Origin: Rickettsia typhi
Lineage (GTDB): Bacteria; Pseudomonadota; Alphaproteobacteria; Rickettsiales; UBA1997
DNA: 19,181 nt
Assembly: GCA_945903615.1 (NCBI GenBank)
Contig: CAMDOL010000012.1
Location: forward strand, 1 to 19,181
Reading direction: 5' to 3'
Shown: piece after piece, positions 15,009-19,181 of the stretch
Numbering within the stretch: the stretch's first letter is position 1
Layout: every line of letters starts with the position of its first letter
The notes under the pieces: model-generated
Database searches by the model: none
What the model saw: the letters and a program-made list of their open reading frames with translations, nothing else
Told to the model about the DNA's origin: nothing
Position numbers and translations under genes: made by a program

Positions 15009-15989
15009 ATGAGAACCGAAACTATTTTTAATGAACAAATCAGTAACGATAATTTAAAAAATGATTGGCAGTTAGATGAAATTCTAGAACTTTTTGAATT
15101 ACCTTTTGCTGATTTAATTTTTTCTGCAACCACAATCCACCGCGCCAATCACAACCCAAACGCCGTGCAAATCAGCACATTACTCAGCATCAAAACTGGC
15201 TCTTGCCCAGAAGATTGTAAATATTGTCCGCAATCAGCGCATTACAACACCGAGCTAAAAAAAGAACCATTTATGGAAATTGCCAAAGTTGTGGAAGCAG
15301 CGCGGCAAGCCAAAGAAGCGGGAGCAAGCAGATTTTGTATGGGTGCGGCATGGCGCAATTTGAATGATCGAGATCTAGACAAGGTTTGCCATATGGTCAA
15401 AGAGGTCAAAGATTTAGGAATGGAAACTTGCGTGACGCTAGGAATGATCAACGCCGAACAAAGCAACAGATTGAAGGCAGCAGGATTGGATTATTACAAT
15501 CACAATATCGATACTTCGCCAGAATATTATAAAGAAATCATTACCACCAGAAGTTTTGAAGATCGCCTCAATACTTTGGAGAATGTCAGAAATTCTGGAA
15601 TCAATGTTTGCTCTGGCGGCATTGTTGGTATGGGTGAAACTAGGGATGATCGCGCTAATATGCTTAAAACTTTAGCGAACTTGCCAAGACATCCTGAGTC
15701 TGTGCCAATCAATATGCTTGTCAAAGTTAAAGGCACGCCACTAGAAAACACCAAAGGCGTTGATGAATTTGAATTCATCAGAACCATCGCCGTTGCCAGA
15801 ATCCTTATGCCCAAATCTGCAGTAAGATTATCAGCAGGCAGAAGTGAAATGAACGACCAAACTCAAGCTTTGTGTTTTTTAGCAGGAGCTAATTCAATTT
15901 TTTATGGAGAAAAACTTTTAACCACTCAAAATCCGCAAGAGGAAAAAGATGTGGGGTTGTTTGTAAAACTTGGAATTAATCAATCGTAA
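15009..15989 (+). CDS. bioB: Biotin synthase
   Basis: BioB is a radical-SAM enzyme that inserts sulfur into dethiobiotin in the last step of biotin synthesis. The 326-residue sequence has the radical-SAM cysteines C66, C70 and C73 in [17 protein letters not shown]110, C141, C201 and the Arg of RLSAGRSEM correspond to the [2Fe-2S] ligands, an offset of 13 from E. coli. [13 protein letters not shown] and [13 protein letters not shown] are also present, as is the closing [15 protein letters not shown]. No other bio gene is nearby, so it either works with genes elsewhere or uses imported dethiobiotin. It ends the six-gene run from ygfZ, which may assist its Fe-S clusters. A MITE-like repeat follows its stop. 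Confidence 0.96.
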   Translation: MRTETIFNEQISNDNLKNDWQLDEILELFELPFADLIFSATTIHRANHNPNAVQISTLLSIKTGSCPEDCKYCPQSAHYNTELKKEPFMEIAKVVEAARQAKEAGASRFCMGAAWRNLNDRDLDKVCHMVKEVKDLGMETCVTLGMINAEQSNRLKAAGLDYYNHNIDTSPEYYKEIITTRSFEDRLNTLENVRNSGINVCSGGIVGMGETRDDRANMLKTLANLPRHPESVPINMLVKVKGTPLENTKGVDEFEFIRTIAVARILMPKSAVRLSAGRSEMNDQTQALCFLAGANSIFYGEKLLTTQNPQEEKDVGLFVKLGINQS

Positions 15990-15995
15990 ATTTAA

Positions 15996-16188
15996 GGAAC
16001 CTCTTAAAAATTGCTTTTTTTGGTAATTTTACTAAAAATTTATTTTTTAGTTGAAGTAGTTGCAAATCAAAGATTTGTGGCGTCAGAGAAATTTTTTAAA
16101 ACTCACCTGCATTTAGGCATAGCTCCTAGTTTTAAAAAATTACTCTTCCTACAAATGCCACAAAAAATTCTAATTTTTAGAGGTATCC
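15996..16188. mobile_element. 193-bp MITE-like palindromic element (copy C) between bioB and rbfA
   Basis: The left end GGAACCTCTTAAAAATT (15996-16012) pairs imperfectly with the right end AATTTTTAGAGGTATCC (to 16188). Near the middle a perfect 13-base inverted repeat ATTTTTTAAAACT / AGTTTTAAAAAAT makes the whole stretch one long imperfect hairpin. TAA (15993-15995) and TTA (16189-16191) flank it, fitting TNA target sites. The termini resemble copy B but are more diverged. The right flank TTA is the rbfA stop codon read on the minus strand, so the element abuts that gene exactly. It probably also ends transcription of both converging genes. No coding region is supported inside. Confidence 0.65.
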
Positions 16189-16572
16189 TTAAGAAAATTT
16201 TTTCGCTTCCATTTTCAATAAATCCTCAATTTTGCTCACCGCACCAGCGGTTTCATCAAGCACAAACATTAATTCTGGTGTAAATCTTAAATTAAGCTTA
16301 CTCGATAATTTGCCGCGCAAATAAGGGCTAATTTGCTTTAGTTCAGCAATAATTTTTTTGCCATCAACTTCGCCAAAAATATCAATAAAAATTTTAGCAT
16401 TTTTCGCATCAGGACTAACATCAGCTTGAAGAATTGTGATATATCCATCCTTGATCGCAAACAAATTATCTTGCAGAAAAATTTCTGCCAAAACTCTTTT
16501 GATCTGCTCGCCAATTTGGAGCTGTCTTTGGCTTTTTTCTGGCTTTTTAAAACTTGGTTTTTTTCTTTGCAT
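16189..16572 (-). CDS. rbfA: 30S ribosome-binding factor RbfA
   Basis: RbfA binds the 30S subunit during 16S rRNA 5'-end maturation. From the ATG at 16572 it is 127 residues, the normal length, with RQLQIGEQIKRVLAEIF, the KH-like centre DVSPDAKNAKIFIDIFG and LRFTPELMFVLDET near the end. A longer frame from a TTG at 16632 adds 20 residues unlike the family. The ATG at 16572 has AAGG just upstream on the minus strand, which decided the start. The usual neighbours infB and truB are absent from the window. The stop codon is formed at the very edge of a MITE-like repeat. The gene is divergent from rseP. Confidence 0.92.
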   Translation of the reverse strand: MQRKKPSFKKPEKSQRQLQIGEQIKRVLAEIFLQDNLFAIKDGYITILQADVSPDAKNAKIFIDIFGEVDGKKIIAELKQISPYLRGKLSSKLNLRFTPELMFVLDETAGAVSKIEDLLKMEAKKFS

Positions 16573-16717
16573 ATAACCTTGAAGATGATTTGTTTGATTG
16601 ATTGACGCGCCAATATAAATTGCTTGCAACAAAAAATCTAATCAAATTCTAGGTTGTGGTTGATTTAGTATAAATTCTCCCTAAATTATCGTATCTTTAA
16701 AATTTAAAACTTCTCAA

Positions 16718-17827
16718 ATGACAATTATAAATCTTATCGCACACAATATTTTTGCCTTTGTAATTATTCTTTCGATTATTGTTTTTATTCACGAATTTGG
16801 ACATTATTTTATCGCCAAAATTTGCGGAGTACGGGTGGAAGAATTTTCAATTGGATTTGGTAGAGAATTGTTTGGCTTTAACGACAAATCTGGAACAAGA
16901 TGGAAGTTCAGCCTATTGCCTTTTGGCGGCTATGTAAAGATGTTTGGCGATAAGAATCCTGCATCACTTTTTGATGGTGAAAAACTTCAGCAAATGAGTA
17001 AAAAAGATAAAAAAGTTTCCTTCTATTTTCAGAGTGTTTATAGACGCATCGCCATTGTTTCTGGTGGGCCAATTGCCAATTTTTTATTATGCATTTTACT
17101 GTTAACAGTAATTTTTAAAGTTAACGGTTTGACCACAACCCTTCCAATCATTGATAAAGTTCAAGAAGAGAGCGCAGCGAGTGCAGCAGGAATTTTGGTG
17201 GGTGATAAAGTTTTAAAAATTAATAAAACTGCAATTACTGATTTTGATCAACTCAGACAAATCGTGGTTCAAAACGGTGAAAAATCAATGCAGCTTGTTT
17301 TGCAAAGAGGTGAAAAAACCATCGATGTTAATTTGACTCCAAAAATTTCTTCTTCTAAAAATATTTTTGGCGAGGAACAAAAAACTCCTTTAATTGGTGT
17401 TGGTGCCAGCCAGTTTGAATATCACAAATTGGGCTTGGGACAAGCCTTTGTGCAAGCTCATATTGAAACTTACAATCTCTCTAAATCAATTCTAAAAGCA
17501 ATTGGCGAGCTGATAACCGGCACTAGAAGCATCAAAGAACTAAGCGGCCCAGTGAAAATTGCTGAATATTCCGGCAAGTCAATGGAACAAGGATTTATGA
17601 TGGTGCTCTGGTTTATGGCAATGATCTCAGTGAATCTTGGTGTGGCAAATTTATTACCAATTCCCGCTTTAGACGGCGGGCATTTGTTTTACTATGTTAT
17701 TGAAGTGATCCGTGGCAAACCACTTCCAGAAAAAGTCCAGCTCGCTGGATTTCAAGCTGGTTTTGCCATATTGATAACTTTAATGATTTTTACCACTTAC
17801 AATGATGTTTATAACCTTTTTAAATAA
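16718..17827 (+). CDS. rseP: Site-2 intramembrane metalloprotease RseP
   Basis: RseP cuts membrane-embedded substrates such as anti-sigma factors and signal-peptide remnants. The zinc motif IHEFGHY (His25, Glu26, His29) lies in the first membrane helix, and the second active-site motif PALDGGHLFYY carries Asp319. One PDZ domain is visible (about 140-208, with SAASAAGILVGDKVLKIN); the 450-residue E. coli enzyme has two. At 369 residues this is the short form common in alphaproteobacteria. ISGGPIANF-like sequence (VSGGPIANFLL) precedes the PDZ domain. gapR begins eight bases after its stop and is probably co-transcribed. Usual neighbours dxr and bamA are not present in the window. Confidence 0.95.
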   Translation: MTIINLIAHNIFAFVIILSIIVFIHEFGHYFIAKICGVRVEEFSIGFGRELFGFNDKSGTRWKFSLLPFGGYVKMFGDKNPASLFDGEKLQQMSKKDKKVSFYFQSVYRRIAIVSGGPIANFLLCILLLTVIFKVNGLTTTLPIIDKVQEESAASAAGILVGDKVLKINKTAITDFDQLRQIVVQNGEKSMQLVLQRGEKTIDVNLTPKISSSKNIFGEEQKTPLIGVGASQFEYHKLGLGQAFVQAHIETYNLSKSILKAIGELITGTRSIKELSGPVKIAEYSGKSMEQGFMMVLWFMAMISVNLGVANLLPIPALDGGHLFYYVIEVIRGKPLPEKVQLAGFQAGFAILITLMIFTTYNDVYNLFK

Positions 17828-17835
17828 CTAATAAA

Positions 17836-18081
17836 ATGACCGAAATTAATAAAAATACCGCAGAACTTTTAAAAAAATATATCGAAGGCGTTGAAACCTA
17901 CGAAGATCAAAAGAAAGAAATCTCCAGCAGCATCAAAGAAATCTTTGACGAAGCAAAAGCAGCTGGTTTTGATGTAAAGACAATCAGAAAAATTATTTCA
18001 ATGAGAAAGTTGGATAAAGCAAAATTAGATGAGCAAGAATTTTTGCTTGAGACTTATAAGGAAGCTTTAGGGATGAATTAA
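17836..18081 (+). CDS. gapR: GapR-like nucleoid protein (DUF2312)
   Basis: The 81-residue protein matches the DUF2312 family, whose Caulobacter member GapR encircles overtwisted AT-rich DNA and helps topoisomerases ahead of replication and transcription. The whole family signature is present: LLKKYIEGVETYEDQKKEI in the first helix, then IFDEAKAAGFDVKTIRKII and the C-terminal LDEQEFLLETYKEALGM. It is rich in lysine and predicted all-helical. It starts eight bases after rseP. The family is largely alphaproteobacterial and is one of the best taxonomic markers in the window. Confidence 0.93.
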   Translation: MTEINKNTAELLKKYIEGVETYEDQKKEISSSIKEIFDEAKAAGFDVKTIRKIISMRKLDKAKLDEQEFLLETYKEALGMN

Positions 18082-18144
18082 TCAGGTTTACAGAATTATG
18101 GAAATTTTTTCTGAGATTGGGGAAAAGTGGAGTTGGTTTTATTT

Positions 18145-18170
18145 ATCAAAACTAGTTATCAAATCTAGTT
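18145..18170. repeat. Two tandem 13-bp units
   Basis: ATCAAAACTAGTT (18145-18157) is followed directly by ATCAAATCTAGTT (18158-18170), one mismatch apart. They lie between gapR and the transposase, just before a GC-rich structured segment. They may be binding sites near the end of the IS1595-type element, but this is unproven. Confidence 0.45.
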
Positions 18171-18177
18171 ATAAAGC

Positions 18178-18252
18178 CGGGCGTCACCACCACGCAAACC
18201 CAGCGTGTTGTATTTGTTTACCGTAAAGGCTATTGTATTAATACAACGCCCG
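18178..18252. other. GC-rich nested-palindrome segment upstream of the transposase
   Basis: CGGGCGT (18178-18184) pairs with ACGCCCG (18246-18252). Inside, CACGC / GCGTG (18191-18195 and 18203-18207) forms a small hairpin and TTGTATTAATACAA (18233-18246) is a perfect palindrome. AATACAAC (18240-18247) can instead pair with GTTGTATT (18207-18214), giving alternative folds. The segment is much richer in GC than its surroundings. It may be the terminal or subterminal part of the IS element, or a small structured RNA. The rest of 18082-18370 holds the tandem 13-mers and a promoter, and no gene I can support. Confidence 0.45.
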
Positions 18253-18324
18253 ACCGATTTTTATTTTAGTTTGATTTATTTTTATCGTCAACTAAGAAAG
18301 GGAGTTTTTTTTGGTAATTATCCC

Positions 18325-18352
18325 TTGACGGATAAATTTAACCTTCTATAGT
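18325..18352 (+). promoter_or_regulatory. Candidate transposase promoter
   Basis: TTGACG (18325-18330) and TATAGT (18347-18352) are separated by 16 bases and lie 18 bases before the transposase ATG. The -35 overlaps the sequence TCCCTTGACG, which can pair with CGTCAA and AGGGA upstream (18286-18302), so a hairpin may affect it. Confidence 0.5.
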
Positions 18353-18370
18353 CAGTCTATTATTAACTTA

Positions 18371-19181
18371 ATGGCTAATTATATGAACTTCCAAGAGTAT
18401 AAAAAGAAATTCCCCACCAAGCAAGCTGTTATCAACCACTTTATTAAAATCAGATACAAAGATGGCATTGTTTGTAATCACTGCGGTTGCAAGGAAGATG
18501 TTTATAAGATGAAGAAAACACCAAAGAAATTTATTTGCCATTCTTGCAACAATAGCTTCTCAATCTTCACTGGCACAATCTTTGAAAAATCCTCAACAGA
18601 CTTAAAGAAATGGTTTTACGCAATTCATTTATTCTTGAATGGCAAAAAAGGCATTAGTGCTTTGCAACTCCAGCGTGAGATTGGAACAACTTACAAAACC
18701 GCTTGGCGTATGCTTCAACAAATCCGTAAGGCAATGGGCAATAAAAAGAAAGATGATGACGATGATTATATGACTGGCATTATTGAGATTGATGAAACCT
18801 ATGTTGGCGGTAAATCAGAAAACAAACATATGAGCAAAAGAATTGCGGCTAAAGGTATTTTCCAGAAGTCAGTTATTCTTGGTATGTTATCAAGAAATAA
18901 AGAGGTTAGAGCCTTTAAAATTGACAATGCAAAGACCAATACAATCTACCCTTACATTTTAGGAAATGTTGCAGAAAACAGTCAAATTATAACCGACGAA
19001 CACAAGGCTTATTACTGGCTTCAAGCAAGATACAAACATCAATCAGTTAATCACTCAAAAGGCGAATATAAAAAAGGTGATAATTTCCACACCAATTCAC
19101 TTGAAGGATTTTGGGCAACAATGAAGCGTGGTATCTATGGAATTTATCACCATATCTCAAGCAAATATACTCAAAATTATG
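18371..19181 (+). CDS. IS1595-family (ISXO2-like) transposase, 3' end outside window
   Basis: The frame stays open from ATG 18371 to the last base, giving 270 residues of an incomplete protein. An N-terminal zinc ribbon has cysteines C35/C38 and C56/C59. ALQLQREIGTTYKTAWRML is a helix-turn-helix-like segment. The catalytic domain shows IIEIDETYVGGK with Asp141, IITDEHKAYYWL with Asp209 and HTNSLEGFWATMKRGIYG with Asn242 and Glu245, the DDN(E) pattern of the IS1595 family. An alternative start at the second ATG (18383, MNFQEYKKKFPT) also fits family N-termini. The part visible has no stop or frameshift. The left end of the element must lie between gapR and about 18325 but cannot be fixed without the right end. 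Confidence 0.92.
   Translation, partial: MANYMNFQEYKKKFPTKQAVINHFIKIRYKDGIVCNHCGCKEDVYKMKKTPKKFICHSCNNSFSIFTGTIFEKSSTDLKKWFYAIHLFLNGKKGISALQLQREIGTTYKTAWRMLQQIRKAMGNKKKDDDDDYMTGIIEIDETYVGGKSENKHMSKRIAAKGIFQKSVILGMLSRNKEVRAFKIDNAKTNTIYPYILGNVAENSQIITDEHKAYYWLQARYKHQSVNHSKGEYKKGDNFHTNSLEGFWATMKRGIYGIYHHISSKYTQNY

Noticed and set aside
16011..16283. 90-codon plus-strand frame after bioB
   Set aside because: It spans the palindromic copy C and the antisense of rbfA; no start signal or recognisable domain.
16573..16632. TTG-initiated 20-residue extension of RbfA
   Set aside because: The ATG at 16572 has an AAGG ribosome-binding site and gives the normal family length.

Overview
The window is AT-rich DNA from an alphaproteobacterium. 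The gene set points there: GapR (DUF2312), the TIGR02186/Alph_Pro_TM protein, an RseP that appears to have one PDZ domain, YgfZ, CcmC and a seven-iron ferredoxin. HisRS keeps the canonical motif 2, unlike the divergent enzymes of many free-living alphaproteobacteria. A leucine-rich-repeat protein ending in a eukaryote-type CaaX box suggests a host-associated, perhaps intracellular, lineage near Rickettsiales or Holosporales. The lineage is inferred. Few genes have a clear Shine-Dalgarno sequence; ccmC and rbfA are exceptions.

Layout. (1) 108-1400: LRR protein with C-terminal Cys-Cys-Ser-Ile-Phe, a candidate secreted effector, followed by the end of a palindromic repeat. (2) 1663-6152: tightly packed operon-like run hisS, AlbA_2/GHKL protein, ParA-like ATPase, ccmC and fdxA. 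The second and third genes are accessory in character but sit between housekeeping genes with a 16-nt gap, a 4-nt overlap and a 3-nt gap. (3) 6153-6568: intergenic region carrying a 171-bp MITE-like near-palindrome with TAA target duplications, inside an outer inverted repeat. (4) uup (minus) and a phosphoethanolamine-transferase-like gene (plus), divergent. (5) 10122-10359: candidate promoter and two hairpin terminators in front of a six-gene run ygfZ, tauE/safE, TIGR02186, universal-stress-like, murJ and bioB (10360-15989). (6) A second MITE-like palindrome between the converging bioB and rbfA genes. (7) rseP and gapR on the plus strand. (8) A structured GC-rich segment, a promoter and the first 270 codons of an IS1595-family transposase that runs off the window end.

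Functional themes are host interaction (LRR/CaaX protein), envelope work (MurJ, EptA-like transferase, RseP), heme/Fe-S/sulfur biology (CcmC, FdxA, YgfZ, BioB, TauE) and information processing (HisRS, RbfA, Uup, GapR). The most novel candidates are the CaaX LRR protein and the AlbA_2-GHKL/ParA pair. No tRNA, rRNA or CRISPR array was found.
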